From Nodosilinea sp. P-1105 (GTDB taxonomy: Bacteria; Cyanobacteriota; Cyanobacteriia; Phormidesmidales; Phormidesmidaceae), in contig NZ_SMDQ01000029.1 in assembly GCF_012911975.1 (NCBI RefSeq), positions 1 to 64,000 of the forward strand: a stretch of 64,000 nucleotides of DNA, in the 5' to 3' direction. Made by a program: the position numbers and the translations under genes. The notes beneath the pieces are model-generated. The model saw only the letters and a list, made by a program, of their open reading frames with translations. It did not search any database and had not been told where the DNA came from. Positions 34,502 through 44,877 of the stretch are shown here, one piece after another. The first letter of the stretch is position 1. Each line of letters opens with the position of its first letter.

Positions 34502-34798
34502 CTGGCTAGGCCAGGGGGCACTTGACTTAGGAGATTTCTGCGGAAAAATATCCCCGCTGCAAGTCAGCGATCGCAGCTACCGTAGGGTGGGCATTCCCCA
34601 CCACTGGGGAGAACGTTTTCCAGAAATCACCTGATTCTGTAGTCTAGGGCTAGTGCTCTGTCAAGCTTGAGATTTAGGGTAAGTCTGTGCTTTAGATGGC
34701 CCCCCCGCGGTCGCGAATGCACCCTACGGCACCCTGATTTTTAGCGTGACGCTGCACTAGCAAGCTAGCCTTAACCATGATCTCCAAGGGCGGAATGT

Positions 34799-35251
34799 AT
34801 GCAGGTTGAGTTTCGTGAATGTGATTTTTTTAACCTCTGGCTTTGGTTGAGGTTTGAAACGGTTCCCTCGAATTTAGAGCAGCAGTACATTGACGAGGTC
34901 TTCTCGTCCTGGTTCTTTATTGGCAAGCTAGGGGGCTTTAATGCTGAAAACTTGCAGGTTCAAGATACGGGCCTCGATATTAGCTATCTGCCTTACGACC
35001 AAGATCAACTGAGCGACAGTATGCTCTCAGTCATGCACAACATCGGCGAAGTCGAGTATCAGGGGGTATGGGCCCGCTGCTGGATTGACCTGGGCACTAG
35101 CGATGCCCTGGCCCTGGATGTGCTAATCAACGCCCTAGAGCAGTTCAGTCGCGAATATGTAGTGATTGAAACCTGCTTTGTGGGCGGGGAAAACCCGGAC
35201 TGGCCGATCCCAGGCAGTGGCCAACCCGAGTTTGTGGGAGAAGAGTTTTAA
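34799..35251 (+). CDS. DUF3531 family protein
   Basis: This 150-residue soluble acidic protein has the DUF3531 pattern: MQVEFRECDFFNLWLWLRFE at the start, IDEVFSSWFFIGKLGGFNAE near 32, and MHNIGEVEYQGVWARCWIDL near 77, ending with VVIETCFVGGENPDWPIPG. The family is confined to cyanobacteria and plant plastids. No biochemical activity is known to me. AAGGGCGG about 6 bases upstream serves as ribosome binding site. It is convergent with prs. Confidence 0.88.
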   Translation: MQVEFRECDFFNLWLWLRFETVPSNLEQQYIDEVFSSWFFIGKLGGFNAENLQVQDTGLDISYLPYDQDQLSDSMLSVMHNIGEVEYQGVWARCWIDLGTSDALALDVLINALEQFSREYVVIETCFVGGENPDWPIPGSGQPEFVGEEF

Positions 35252-35292
35252 GGGGGATAGGTATCCACGGCCTGATGGTTTAACGAAACCGT

Positions 35293-36312
35293 TTAACGGA
35301 ACATACTGCTAACCGAGCTTTCTTCATGAATGCGCCAGATCGCTTCCCCGAGCAGATTAGCCATTGACAGCACGGTTAACTGTTTAAACTGACGGGCGGC
35401 GGTCATCGGAATTGTGTTGGTCACAATCACCTCTTCAAATAGCCCTGCCGACAGTCTTTCTACCGCTGGGGGCGAAAAGACGGGATGGGTGGCACAGGCG
35501 TAAACCTGTCTGGCCCCTTCTTGCTTCAGCAGGCGCGCCCCCTCGCAAATGGTGCCTGCGGTGTCAATCATGTCATCTACCAGCACAGCGGTCTTGCCCT
35601 GCACATCGCCGATTACGTTCATCACCTCAGCGACGTTGTGGGCCTGTCGCCGCTTGTCGATAATCGCTAGGGGGGCATCATTCAGCTTCTTGGCAAAGGC
35701 CCGAGCCCGGGCCACGCCGCCCACATCGGGAGAAACGATTACCAGATCTTCTAAGTTTTTGCTGGCGATATAGTCGATTAATACGGGGCTACCGTAGACA
35801 TGATCGCAGGGAATATCAAAATAGCCTTGAATTTGGGCAGAATGCAGGTCAATGGCGAGTACTCGGCTAGCACCGGCTTTGGCCATCAGGTTAGCCACCA
35901 ACTTGGCCGTAATCGACTCTCGACCAGCGGTTTTACGGTCAGCCCGGGCATAGCCATAGTAGGGTAGCACGGCGGTGATCTGCCGGGCAGAGGCCCGACG
36001 ACAGGCATCTACCATAATTAGCAATTCCATCAGGTGATCGTTCACCGGATGGCAAGTTGGCTGAATTAAGTAGACATCACAGCCTCGAATGGATTCTTGA
36101 ATTTGAATATACAGTTCGCCATCGGCGAAGCGTTTCCGTACCATCGGGCCTAAGTCAAGTCCCAGGTAACGGGCAACTTCCCGAGCCAAGTCGACATTAG
36201 CCGAACCGGAAAAGAGCTTCAGGCGGCTGTTATCCCCAAAACTGGGCAAGGACGGAGTCTGAAGCGGTAGGGTGGCAGAGCGAATCACAGCAGGCCCTCT
36301 GAGCATGTTCAC
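35293..36312 (-). CDS. prs: Ribose-phosphate pyrophosphokinase
   Basis: Prs makes PRPP from ribose-5-phosphate and ATP for nucleotide, histidine and tryptophan synthesis. The 339-residue frame starts with GTG at 36312; an ATG follows two codons later at 36306. Motifs are LKLFSGSANVDLAREVARYL near 31, RKRFADGELYIQIQESIRGC near 59, YGYARADRKTAGRESITAKL (ATP site), AIDLHSAQIQGYFDIP, and the PRPP loop VLVDDMIDTAGTICEGA near 240. The first 28 residues are an extension usual in cyanobacterial enzymes. Stop lies 42 bases from the convergent DUF3531 gene. Confidence 0.96.
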   Translation of the reverse strand: MNMLRGPAVIRSATLPLQTPSLPSFGDNSRLKLFSGSANVDLAREVARYLGLDLGPMVRKRFADGELYIQIQESIRGCDVYLIQPTCHPVNDHLMELLIMVDACRRASARQITAVLPYYGYARADRKTAGRESITAKLVANLMAKAGASRVLAIDLHSAQIQGYFDIPCDHVYGSPVLIDYIASKNLEDLVIVSPDVGGVARARAFAKKLNDAPLAIIDKRRQAHNVAEVMNVIGDVQGKTAVLVDDMIDTAGTICEGARLLKQEGARQVYACATHPVFSPPAVERLSAGLFEEVIVTNTIPMTAARQFKQLTVLSMANLLGEAIWRIHEESSVSSMFR

Positions 36313-36396
36313 CTAGGAAATCCTAGCACTCTCGTTTCCAAACCTTCAGAGCATTTATTCTTAAATAAGCGTTATCTGTTAAAGATTCAAAAAAGT

Positions 36397-38943
36397 TTAG
36401 ATCCGAGTTTTCCCTGATTCACTGGTTGCCGTCATCAATCCGCTGGCCTGAAGCCTTTGCCAGGCCTGCCAAAGGTTGAACCGCTGCAGGGCTGCCACAG
36501 CCTGCAAAGCCTTCAGTTCAGGGCGAGTCGGATCGATCACAGCCGCTGCATCCAGGGCGACGCTGGCCCGTCCTGGTTGCCAGCGATAGAGATGGACAAA
36601 GGCTAGGTACAGCCAGTGAAAAATGTTGTTGGGTTCAACCCTGGTGATTTCCTGCAGGGTGGCGATCGCCCCTACCGCATCCTGTTGTAGCACCTGGGCC
36701 ATCGCTTTGGTATACAGCCATGGCATGTGGTTAGGCTGTTGAGCCAACCGATGGGTCATCGCCACCTCGGCTTGAGATAAATAATCTTGCCGAGGATCAT
36801 ATTGGTTAATCCGCCCCACCGTGGTAAAGATCGGGTCTAAATCCCCAGTGGCCAACCCCTGACTGAGTTGGTGTAGGGTGCCAACCAAATCAGGGGCTAG
36901 GGGCGGCTGGGGCGGCTCTGGGGCGGTAGTAATGCTCAACCTTGTGGTTGGAATCGTCAACGGATAGCTGTCACCCGTGCGCCGATCTAGGAATTCAGCG
37001 CTCAGGTTATAGGTTCCGGGTGGTAAGGAGGCGGGCAGCACCATCCCCAAACGTTCGGTGACCGTGAAGGTGGTTTGGTCGTCCTCGATATCAGGGGTTG
37101 GCAGGAGCTGCCCTAGGCCAATGCCATGGTCATGGATAAAGGCCGCAGGGGCGTCATCAGGTTGATCCTGCGATCGCCAACTGAGCAGCAATACCCCTTG
37201 CTGCAAGGCTGCTAAGGGGCCCACCAGCTCATAGGTCACGGGTACGGTTTGCCCAGGGGCAGCGCTATTGGGCAGGGTTACGGTCGCGATCGCCACGGCT
37301 GCGGCCGGATCGGGACTGGGGGTGACGGTGACAGGGGGGTCGCGACGGTGGTGCAGCGACAAAACCGACTGGTCTGGCAAGTCCCACGTTTGCACCACGG
37401 TAAAGGCTGGATCTTGCTCTACCTGCTCTGCAAGGGCCAGTTTAGGGTCACTGGTGGGTCCCTGATCGCCAGTTTTAGTCAGCGCCCAAGTCAAGGCTTG
37501 GGCGTCCAGGGGAACAAACTCTGGGTTAAAGCCCACCTCACGGCCAAATACTCGAAAGTCCGCCAGATTGCCGTAGAAATCGATGTTTTGTGGGTTGATT
37601 TGGGCTGTGTTGGGTAACACCCCCACCGTCCCCTGCAGATAAGGGGCTGTCTGCACCATGGTTTCGACCACTTCGGTATGGGGCCAGGGGGCACCCGTAT
37701 ACCAGGGACGCGCCATGCGACCAGACGGTAAACCATGACCGGGCACCATCAAAGTGGTGACCATTAACACGGTCATCAACCCAGCCATCAGCCAACGCAA
37801 CCCTGACCCCAGCCGCCCTGGGACTTGGGTTAACCCCCAGGTTAATCCCAACACCAGCATCGGCATGGCTGGGGCGATGTGGCGAGCATCCTTGTTTTGC
37901 AGTAGGGTGAGGACGCCGTAACTACCTAATAAAAATCCCCACAGCCAGAGGTGGGCCTGTCGATCCCATGGTTTTCTCCACGACATTTGCCATGGGGATC
38001 GCCATGGCCCCACAAGGGTCGCCAGTGCAGCCAGGATGCCTGCCCCTAAAAAGGCATAGGTTCCCATGCGGGGCACCATGCGGGCGTAATAGCTGACTGC
38101 AGACCAGGGGCTGCCGGGCACCACCTCAGGGGGAATCCAGACAACATTGCTATGTTGGCTATTGGTCAAAATGGTGAGCCAGTTGGTCTGTATCCAGGGG
38201 CCGCAAACCAGCAGCGCTAGCCCAGCGGCCAAGACCCATTGCCCCAAATAACGCCAGCGGTGCGGCGATAATAGCGACTCTGTGATCACCCAAAGTACAG
38301 GCACCACCAAAAACAAAACCCCAGTGGGCTTGGCCAGAACTGATAGCCCCGCTGACAGCCCAAAGCCAGCGGCCCAAAGCCACTGATTAGGGTGTACCTT
38401 GGACTGGCCAGCGGGGAGCGCTGGCCAACGCCGCCAGCCCGTAAGACAACTAAAGGCGGCTGTGATCCACACCACCAGTCCCAAATCAATTAAATAGTCT
38501 AGCCGCAGGGCATAGAGAGCCGGCACCAGCAGGCTAAGCCCGGCCGCCCAAAGCCCTGTCTGGCGACCGAAGAGCAAACAGCCCAAGCTGTAAATCAGCC
38601 CCATTAGCAACCCGGCAAACATCAGATTCACCAGAATCGCCTGCTCTAATCCTGGTCCCAGTAGATTAAATAGGGGTACCGTGGCCAAATACACCAGGGG
38701 AGCCCGATACCCGGGGGACTGCCGCCAGAGCTCAGTCCACCAGGCCGAGTCGAACCAGGCTGGCTGTTGTAACACCCGCCAAAAATTTAAGGCTCGAGTC
38801 AGGTGTTCTCCCTGGTCCCAGGCGGGGGGAGCCTGATCTTGCCACAACCACAGCACCCCAAAACCGGTCGCCAAAACCCATAGCGCCAGCAAGGTTAACC
38901 AGTCTTGCCGCCGCGATCGCATCGTGATTAAGGGCTTAACCAT
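36397..38943 (-). CDS. Membrane glycosyltransferase (GT39/PMT_2-like) with TPR tail
   Basis: This 848-residue protein starts with one membrane helix (LLALWVLATGFGVLWLW, residues 17-33) and the luminal loop motif PAWDQGEHLTRALNFWRVL, the Asp of which is the catalytic position in GT-C mannosyltransferase-like enzymes. About ten more helices extend to residue 410. A large soluble region follows with a beta-sandwich-like part (SAAPGQTVPVTYELVGPLAA near 560) and, from about 690, TPR helices (AMAQVLQQDAVGAIATLQEI, FHWLYLAFVHLYRWQPGRAS). A lipid-phosphate-sugar donor is inferred from the GT-C class. Alternative start: Met8. Confidence 0.82.
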   Translation of the reverse strand: MVKPLITMRSRRQDWLTLLALWVLATGFGVLWLWQDQAPPAWDQGEHLTRALNFWRVLQQPAWFDSAWWTELWRQSPGYRAPLVYLATVPLFNLLGPGLEQAILVNLMFAGLLMGLIYSLGCLLFGRQTGLWAAGLSLLVPALYALRLDYLIDLGLVVWITAAFSCLTGWRRWPALPAGQSKVHPNQWLWAAGFGLSAGLSVLAKPTGVLFLVVPVLWVITESLLSPHRWRYLGQWVLAAGLALLVCGPWIQTNWLTILTNSQHSNVVWIPPEVVPGSPWSAVSYYARMVPRMGTYAFLGAGILAALATLVGPWRSPWQMSWRKPWDRQAHLWLWGFLLGSYGVLTLLQNKDARHIAPAMPMLVLGLTWGLTQVPGRLGSGLRWLMAGLMTVLMVTTLMVPGHGLPSGRMARPWYTGAPWPHTEVVETMVQTAPYLQGTVGVLPNTAQINPQNIDFYGNLADFRVFGREVGFNPEFVPLDAQALTWALTKTGDQGPTSDPKLALAEQVEQDPAFTVVQTWDLPDQSVLSLHHRRDPPVTVTPSPDPAAAVAIATVTLPNSAAPGQTVPVTYELVGPLAALQQGVLLLSWRSQDQPDDAPAAFIHDHGIGLGQLLPTPDIEDDQTTFTVTERLGMVLPASLPPGTYNLSAEFLDRRTGDSYPLTIPTTRLSITTAPEPPQPPLAPDLVGTLHQLSQGLATGDLDPIFTTVGRINQYDPRQDYLSQAEVAMTHRLAQQPNHMPWLYTKAMAQVLQQDAVGAIATLQEITRVEPNNIFHWLYLAFVHLYRWQPGRASVALDAAAVIDPTRPELKALQAVAALQRFNLWQAWQRLQASGLMTATSESGKTRI

Positions 38944-39042
38944 GGCCTCAGGGGGATTCCAATCTATCGGTCGTACCAGTCGTTGTGCCCCGCTACTCGA
39001 TCACGCCGGAGGCGCTTCGCCGCAGGCTTGAGTGGGACCACT

Positions 39043-39360
39043 CTAAAACTCGTCTGCCAGCCATTCTAAGGCTCGCTCCCCCAATTGCAGCGGGATGCTG
39101 ACGGCTTTGCCCAAGCGGGGGCGCTCGCGGGTTTGGGCTACCCACTGCTGCACATAGTCCCCCTGGTCCCATTCATTCAGATATAGAGCCACCTGATTTA
39201 GATGGGCCAGATAGTCCGCCTCACTGAGGGGAAACGACGCCTGTTCTAGATAGCGCCACATCACCTGCAAGAAAATCTTGCCCTGGGTGCGGCGGAACTG
39301 TACATCGTAGGAAAAACCCCACTTTTCAATCAACACAGCCTGTAGTTCGGGTCCGGTCAT
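39043..39360 (-). CDS. DUF3067 family protein
   Basis: The 105 residues fit DUF3067: MTGPELQAVLIEKWGFSYDV, RRTQGKIFLQVMWRYLEQAS, and AQTRERPRLGKAVSIPLQLG. The family is conserved in cyanobacteria and plastid-bearing eukaryotes and is often encoded next to petCA, as here, divergent from petC. A role near thylakoid or b6f biogenesis is suggested by context only. Confidence 0.88.
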   Translation of the reverse strand: MTGPELQAVLIEKWGFSYDVQFRRTQGKIFLQVMWRYLEQASFPLSEADYLAHLNQVALYLNEWDQGDYVQQWVAQTRERPRLGKAVSIPLQLGERALEWLADEF

Positions 39361-39820
39361 GGCACTATCTCCCAGGGTCGCCTCAGTTTCATTGATACAT
39401 TTCTTTACGGCTTCTCTCAGGTCAGCGATCGATGGATGGTGGAAATCGAGTGGCTAAAAATAGGGATTTATGAGCTTTAAGTCTGTTTATTAGAGGTCTA
39501 ATGAGGTTTAGAGTCATTTTTTGCCCAACAAGAGCCACAATACCCAGCGCTTACCAGCATTTCCTTCAATTCTCGCCAAAGGCAAAGCCAGACTATTTCA
39601 GTTTTTTCTGCGATCGCGACTTTTCCAAGAACACCAAAGTGCAATAATACGATTGGTAAAGTTACAGTCCTGTGTAGCCAATGGCACTAGGATTCGCTCA
39701 TCTGTCTTAAGGTCAAGGTCTTAAGGTCGAGACTCTTCGGCCACAGGTGGTGATCTGGGTGGGGCGCCGGGCGCTGATTATAGCCGCTGATAAATTCAAA
39801 CAGGTACACCAGTCTGGATT
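39361..39820. promoter_or_regulatory. Divergent gap between the DUF3067 gene and petC
   Basis: The 460 bases are more AT-rich than the flanks and hold no convincing gene. An imperfect direct repeat TCTTAAGGTC / TCTTAAGGTC lies at 39706-39730. Stretches such as TAAAAATAGGGATTTATGAG near 39452 could include promoter elements. The petCA promoter must lie here, but I cannot assign its boxes with confidence. Confidence 0.4.
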
Positions 39821-40363
39821 ATGACTCAAGTTTCTGGAACCTCCGATGTCCCTGATTTGGGACGCCGCCAATTTATGAATTTGCTGACCTTAGGGGCCGC
39901 TGCGGGGGCTGTTGGGGGCATGCTTTATCCGGTCGTTAAGTATTTTATTCCTCCCTCTAGTGGCGCTGCTGGGGGCGGGGTCACCGCTAAGAATGAACTG
40001 GGCAATGATGTCATTGCCAGTCAGTTTATAGACACCCACAATCCCGGCGATCGCGTCCTGGTTCAAGGGCTTAAAGGGGATCCAACCTATCTGGTGGTTC
40101 AAGAGAGCGGGTCATTAGAAAGTTATGGCATCAACTCTATCTGCACCCATCTAGGCTGCGTGGTGCCCTGGAGCGCCAGTGAAAACAAATTTAAGTGTCC
40201 TTGCCACGGGTCCCAGTACGATGCCACGGGCAAGGTTGTACGTGGACCGGCTCCCTTATCCCTGGCCTTGGCCCATGCTGACGTTACCGAAGATGACAAA
40301 GTGGTACTCAGCGACTGGACGGAAACTGACTTCCGCACTGGTGAGGCGCCCTGGTGGGCCTAG
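39821..40363 (+). CDS. petC: Cytochrome b6f Rieske iron-sulfur protein
   Basis: PetC carries electrons from plastoquinol to cytochrome f. The 180-residue protein has the N-terminal sequence [20 protein letters not shown], a twin-arginine-like anchor whose hydrophobic helix spans residues about 17-42. The [2Fe-2S] cluster motifs are CTHLGC near residue 108 and CPCHGSQYD near 127, with Cys and His ligands in each. [18 protein letters not shown] follows in the usual way. Length is typical. petA lies 63 bases downstream in the same operon, the standard cyanobacterial petCA order. Confidence 0.98.
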   Translation: MTQVSGTSDVPDLGRRQFMNLLTLGAAAGAVGGMLYPVVKYFIPPSSGAAGGGVTAKNELGNDVIASQFIDTHNPGDRVLVQGLKGDPTYLVVQESGSLESYGINSICTHLGCVVPWSASENKFKCPCHGSQYDATGKVVRGPAPLSLALAHADVTEDDKVVLSDWTETDFRTGEAPWWA

Positions 40364-40426
40364 GTTGGGTTCACCTTCAGCCAGGTTCAATGACCTATTC
40401 CATTGAGATCAAACGTATCTAAACGC

Positions 40427-41392
40427 ATGAACGGACTATTTTCATTCGCAACCTACCGGCGGTCCATGGCTGTGGCCTGCGCTACTGTGCTGATGGTCCT
40501 GGTCGGCTTGATTATTCAGCCTCAGCCAGCGGCGGCCTATCCCTTCTGGGCCCAAGAAAACTACGAAACCCCCCGGGAAGCCACGGGCCGAATTGTTTGT
40601 GCTAACTGTCACTTGGCGGAGAAACCGACCAAGGTGGAGGTGCCCCAGGCGGTGCTGCCCGACTCTGTATTTAAACTCAAAGTTGAAATTCCCTACGACT
40701 TAGATACTCAGCAAGTCCTCGGGGATGGCAGCAAAGGGGGTCTGAATGTGGGCGCTGTGGTGGTCCTCCCAGAAGGGTTCAAAATTGCCCCGGCCGATCG
40801 CATTCCCGCAGACCTTCAAGAAGAAGTCGGCAGCACTTACTTCTTGCCCTACAGCGAGGACCAAGAAAATATTGTGCTAGTCGGTCCTTTGCCGGGCGAA
40901 CAGTACCAAGAAATTGTTTTTCCGGTGCTATCTCCCGATCCTGGCCAAAACAAAGCCGTGTCCTTCGGTAAGTACCAGGTGCATGTGGGGGCCAACCGGG
41001 GCCGGGGGCAGGTATATCCCACGGGGCAAGCCAGTAATAACACGGTCTATAACGCGATCGCCTCTGGCACTGTCACCGATGTCGCCGCTCAAGAAGCGGG
41101 CGGTTATGTGGTAACGATTCAGCCTGATCAGGGCGACAGTACGGCTGTCACCATTCCAGCTGGGCCTGAGGTGGTGGTGGCCGTTGGCGATGTGGTTGAG
41201 GCGGGTAAGCCCTTGACCACTAACCCCAATGTGGGCGGCTTTGGCCAGATGGACACCGAAATTGTGCTGCAAAGCCCCAACCGCATCAAAGGGTTGATTG
41301 CCTTCCTGGCCGCAGTCATGCTGACCCAGATCATGCTGGTGCTGAAGAAGAAGCAGGTGGAGCGGGTACAAGCCGCCGAAATGACCTTCTAA
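40427..41392 (+). CDS. petA: Apocytochrome f
   Basis: Cytochrome f passes electrons from the Rieske protein to plastocyanin or cytochrome c6. I use the ATG at 40427 (321 residues). A signal peptide ([20 protein letters not shown]) is cleaved after QPAAA, leaving mature YPFWAQENY, whose Tyr amine ligates haem. The haem c motif CANCH is near residue 58. The large and small luminal domains follow. A single C-terminal membrane helix ([18 protein letters not shown]) ends in [15 protein letters not shown] on the stromal side. A strong terminator lies 30 bases after the stop. Confidence 0.98.
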   Translation: MNGLFSFATYRRSMAVACATVLMVLVGLIIQPQPAAAYPFWAQENYETPREATGRIVCANCHLAEKPTKVEVPQAVLPDSVFKLKVEIPYDLDTQQVLGDGSKGGLNVGAVVVLPEGFKIAPADRIPADLQEEVGSTYFLPYSEDQENIVLVGPLPGEQYQEIVFPVLSPDPGQNKAVSFGKYQVHVGANRGRGQVYPTGQASNNTVYNAIASGTVTDVAAQEAGGYVVTIQPDQGDSTAVTIPAGPEVVVAVGDVVEAGKPLTTNPNVGGFGQMDTEIVLQSPNRIKGLIAFLAAVMLTQIMLVLKKKQVERVQAAEMTF

Positions 41393-41422
41393 CCATTGAT
41401 GACCATTGCTTTCACAACTTAA

Positions 41423-41446
41423 GGGCACCGCAGGGTGCCCTTTTTT
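41423..41446 (+). terminator. Rho-independent terminator of petCA
   Basis: GGGCACC pairs with GGTGCCC around a short loop, followed directly by TTTTTT, 30 bases after the petA stop. This is a textbook intrinsic terminator. Confidence 0.92.
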
Positions 41447-41661
41447 GTGGCCTCAAGCTAGTGCTCAGCCAATCTGATCATGATGGGGTCTACGACCTGG
41501 GGTATGACGGTTGACGGCCTGCGGTTCCAGACCAGCCGTAGACCTTAAACCGTGAACCGTAAATCCTGTCAGTCCGTCATCTTTAACTCGATAGACTGCT
41601 AGAAGGGATATCTGTCAACAGGCTGTTAATTGAGTTACAATTGTTAAGACTTTTTGCATAT

Positions 41662-41731
41662 GCCAAGTTCAGCTCGGGATTTGGAGGTTTTCCCCAGGCA
41701 AAACTCAGGTTTGGACTTGGCTTTGTTTATC
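41662..41731 (+). promoter_or_regulatory. Candidate structured leader motif, copy upstream of typA
   Basis: This aligns with 30984-31050 upstream of hisIE. GCCAAGT (41662-41668) pairs perfectly with ACTTGGC (41715-41721), and GAGGTTTT pairs with AAAACTC inside, with one bulged G. The constant part CAGCTCGGGA lies between the stems. TACAAT near 41635 could be a -10 box placing the transcript start at the motif. The typA ATG is 100 bases downstream. The remainder of the 41447-41830 gap contains degenerate AACCGTGAACCGTAAA repeat near 41548. Confidence 0.5.
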
Positions 41732-41830
41732 TCGGAACTTGTCTTGAGCTTCCTAACGTTTGCCCTTTGGGATAGGGCTCTGGGGTGGTTTCGATGCCCG
41801 TTTGTTGTTGCCTAGACTTTTATCGCACTC

Positions 41831-43621
41831 ATGACCCTCCCCATTCGCAACGTTGCTATCATTGCCCACGTCGACCACGGTAAAACCACCCTGGTTGACG
41901 CTCTATTAAAGCAGTCCGGCATCTTTCGGGAGGGCGAAGAGGTACCCGATTGCGTCATGGACTCGAATGACCTGGAGCGGGAGCGGGGCATTACCATCCT
42001 GTCGAAAAATACAGCGGTTCACTACAAAGATACGCTGATCAACATTGTCGATACCCCCGGCCACGCCGACTTTGGTGGCGAGGTAGAACGGGTGCTAGGG
42101 ATGGTAGACGGCTGCATTCTGATTGTGGATGCCAACGAAGGCCCCATGCCCCAGACCCGTTTTGTCTTGAAAAAGGCTCTGGAAAAAGGGTTGCGCCCGA
42201 TTGTGGTGATTAATAAAATCGATCGCCCCCAAGCCGATCCCCATGGGGCGGTTGATAAGGTATTGGATTTGTTTATTGAGTTGGGGGCAGACGATGACCA
42301 GTGCGAGTTCCCCTACCTATTCGCCTCCGGTATGGCTGGCTTTGCCAAGCTGCACATGGAGGACGACAGTGAAGATATGCAGCCGCTGTTTGAGTCGGTT
42401 TTAGACCACGTGCCGCCGCCGGTGGGCGACGTGGATAAGCCCCTGCAAATTCAGGTGACCACCCTCGATTACTCCGAATATCTGGGGCGAATTGTGATTG
42501 GCAAAATTCACAATGGCATTATTCAAGCGGGGCAACAGGCGGCGCTGATCAAAGAAGATGGCAGTCTAGTTAAGTCTAAAATTTCGAAACTTCTAGGGTT
42601 TGAGGGCTTGCAGCGGATTGAAATCGAGCAGGCGTCGGCGGGCCAAATTGTGGCGGTCGCTGGGTTTGCCGATGCCAACATTGGTGAAACCATCACCTGT
42701 CCTACCAATCCCCAAGCGCTGCCGCTGATCAAGGTGGATGAACCCACCCTGCAAATGACTTTTGTAGTTAACGATTCCCCCTTTGCGGGTCAAGAGGGTA
42801 GTTTTGTCACCTCTCGGCAACTGCGCGATCGCCTGATGCGCGAGCTAGAAACCAACGTGGCCCTGCGGGTTGATCCGACAGACTCCCCGGACCGCTTTGC
42901 TGTGGCTGGTCGTGGCGAACTGCACCTGGGGATTTTGATTGAAACCATGCGTCGAGAGGGGTATGAGTTTCAGGTGTCTCAACCCCAGGTGATTTACCGG
43001 GAAGTGAATGGTCAGCCCTGCGAACCGTTTGAGTTGTTGATTCTAGATGTGCCCGAAGACGGCGTCGGTGGCTGTATGGAGCGCATTGGCCAGCGACGCG
43101 GAGAGCTACAAGATATGCGAGTTTTGGGAGATGGCCGCGCTACCCTAGAATTTGTGATTCCGGCCCGAGGGCTCGTGGGTTTCCGGGGGGAATTTATGCG
43201 CCTAACCCGGGGTGAGGGCATTATGAACCACAGCTTTCTGGATTACCGCCCCCTCTCCGGGGATGTGGAATCCCGGCGTAATGGTGTCCTGATTGCCTTC
43301 GAAGAAGGGGTGGCCACCTTCTACGCCCTGAAGAATGCTGAGGATCGGGGGGTGTTCTTTATTACCCCTGGCACCAGGGTATATAAAGGGATGATTGTGG
43401 GTGAGCATAACCGCAGTCAAGATCTGGACTTGAACGTGTGTAAAACCAAGCAGCTGACCAACCACCGAGCCGCCAGTGGCGATGAACTGGTGCAGCTTCA
43501 GTCTCCCCAGGAGATGAGCCTAGAGCGGGCTCTGGAGTATATCGGTCCCGACGAGTTGGTGGAAATTACCCCAGAGTCCATTCGCCTGCGTAAGCTGTCT
43601 AAGAAGTTGGTGAAGCGATGA
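41831..43621 (+). CDS. typA: Ribosome-associated GTPase TypA/BipA
   Basis: TypA is a translational GTPase related to EF-G that helps ribosome assembly and stress responses. The 596 residues show G1 [20 protein letters not shown] near 9, the switch I region [15 protein letters not shown]3 [17 protein letters not shown] near 71, G4 [13 protein letters not shown] near 126 and G5 FASGMAG. Domains II and III, a V-like domain, and the BipA-specific C-terminal domain ([20 protein letters not shown] near 510) follow. Length is normal. A DUF58 gene starts 10 bases later. Confidence 0.97.
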   Translation: MTLPIRNVAIIAHVDHGKTTLVDALLKQSGIFREGEEVPDCVMDSNDLERERGITILSKNTAVHYKDTLINIVDTPGHADFGGEVERVLGMVDGCILIVDANEGPMPQTRFVLKKALEKGLRPIVVINKIDRPQADPHGAVDKVLDLFIELGADDDQCEFPYLFASGMAGFAKLHMEDDSEDMQPLFESVLDHVPPPVGDVDKPLQIQVTTLDYSEYLGRIVIGKIHNGIIQAGQQAALIKEDGSLVKSKISKLLGFEGLQRIEIEQASAGQIVAVAGFADANIGETITCPTNPQALPLIKVDEPTLQMTFVVNDSPFAGQEGSFVTSRQLRDRLMRELETNVALRVDPTDSPDRFAVAGRGELHLGILIETMRREGYEFQVSQPQVIYREVNGQPCEPFELLILDVPEDGVGGCMERIGQRRGELQDMRVLGDGRATLEFVIPARGLVGFRGEFMRLTRGEGIMNHSFLDYRPLSGDVESRRNGVLIAFEEGVATFYALKNAEDRGVFFITPGTRVYKGMIVGEHNRSQDLDLNVCKTKQLTNHRAASGDELVQLQSPQEMSLERALEYIGPDELVEITPESIRLRKLSKKLVKR

Positions 43622-43631
43622 GCCGTTAACG

Positions 43632-44759
43632 ATGGCACGGTTAGCCCGGTTAAGTCGGTGGTTAGAGCAGCGCTGGGTGGCACCCGCCTATATCGGTTGG
43701 GTGTTGCTGGGTCTAGCGGTGTTCTTCTTCGCAGCGGCCACCAATACCCTAGCCGGTTGGTTATACGTCATGAGTGGCGTGATCATGGGCCTGCTGGTGG
43801 TGGCGGTGATCTTGCCCCCGCGTAACTTGCAGGGGCTCGAAGTGCAGCGATCGGGGATTGCGCCGGTATCCGTCGGTCAGCCGATTATGGTTAACCTGAC
43901 GGTTAAGAATAGCCGGGGGCGGTCCAAAGGGCTGTTTCAGCTAATTGATCAAATTCCCTCTCCCCTGGGGGATGCTCCCACTCATGCCATCAGTGCCATT
44001 GGCCCTGGTCAAGTCCAAGACTGGCACTACCGGTTGATTACCCAACAGCGAGGCATTTATCGCTGGGCTGGGGTGTATTTGCGATCGGCGGCACCGTTGG
44101 GCTTATTTTGGTGTCGCCGCTGGGCCGCTGCTCCTGCAGAAGCGGTGGTTTATCCGCATATTTTACCGTTGCAACGTTGCCCGATGATTGACACCCTGGG
44201 CCAGGCATCGGGTTTACATTGGCCCCAAAGCCCGCGGGTACAGCCCGCGACCGAAGGCGTAACTCGAGCGTTGCGACCCTATCGTTGGGGAGATCCGACT
44301 CGGCTGATTCACTGGCGTACGAGTGCCCGTTATGGCGAATTACGAGTGCGCGAACTGGAAAAAGTGATTGCTGGCCAAGAGGTGATTTTGGCTCTCAATA
44401 CGGCGGCCCGTTGGTCACCCGACCACTTTGAACAGGCTGTGGTTGCGGCAGCGTCTTTGTATGTCTATAGCCTGAATCGAGGATTGGCGGCGGCGTTGTG
44501 GCTACCCCACCAGACGCTGTTACGGGATTATCACAGGGTGCTCATGGCTCTAGCGGAGGTACATCCCCTGGCCACAGCTGATGCCGCTGACTGGCCTGAC
44601 CAGGCGGTGGTTTGGTTGACCCCCTTAGAGGCGACCCACCAACTGGTTGCGGGGAGTCAGCAGGTGGTGTGGGGGCAAGCCTCGACGGCACCCCATGGCC
44701 GGGTCTTGTGGATTGACTCCCAGGCTGCGCTCCAGCCTCAGCTGCAAATCCTGCCATAG
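43632..44759 (+). CDS. DUF58 domain protein
   Basis: The 375-residue protein has two N-terminal membrane helices (YIGWVLLGLAVFFFAAATNT near 18 and GWLYVMSGVIMGLLVVAVIL near 41), a central beta domain and the DUF58 core with ALRPYRWGDPTRLIHWRTSA near 214 and YGELRVRELEKVIAGQEVIL. DUF58 proteins carry a vWA-like fold and are commonly associated with MoxR ATPases, but none is nearby. It follows typA by 10 bases and is probably cotranscribed with it. Confidence 0.85.
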   Translation: MARLARLSRWLEQRWVAPAYIGWVLLGLAVFFFAAATNTLAGWLYVMSGVIMGLLVVAVILPPRNLQGLEVQRSGIAPVSVGQPIMVNLTVKNSRGRSKGLFQLIDQIPSPLGDAPTHAISAIGPGQVQDWHYRLITQQRGIYRWAGVYLRSAAPLGLFWCRRWAAAPAEAVVYPHILPLQRCPMIDTLGQASGLHWPQSPRVQPATEGVTRALRPYRWGDPTRLIHWRTSARYGELRVRELEKVIAGQEVILALNTAARWSPDHFEQAVVAAASLYVYSLNRGLAAALWLPHQTLLRDYHRVLMALAEVHPLATADAADWPDQAVVWLTPLEATHQLVAGSQQVVWGQASTAPHGRVLWIDSQAALQPQLQILP

Positions 44760-44782
44760 CCCTTTACGGCTACGCAAAAAAA

Positions 44783-44803
44783 GGGTACTCCGAAAGAGTA
44801 CCC
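44783..44803. terminator. Bidirectional intrinsic terminator
   Basis: GGGTACTC and GAGTACCC form a perfect 8-bp stem with loop CGAAA. On the minus strand it is followed by TTTTTTT, which makes it a good terminator for the DUF4278 gene; on the plus strand only TTCG follows, so it serves the DUF58 gene less well. Confidence 0.85.
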
Positions 44804-44877
44804 TTCGCTGCTCCAGCTACAGCACAAGCTTGACTGGTCCGGGGAGGGCTGATGCCCATCACCCCGAGGCAGCAATG

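Noticed and set aside
39521..39724. Plus-strand open frame of 67 codons upstream of petC
   Set aside because: No family features; likely chance within regulatory sequence.
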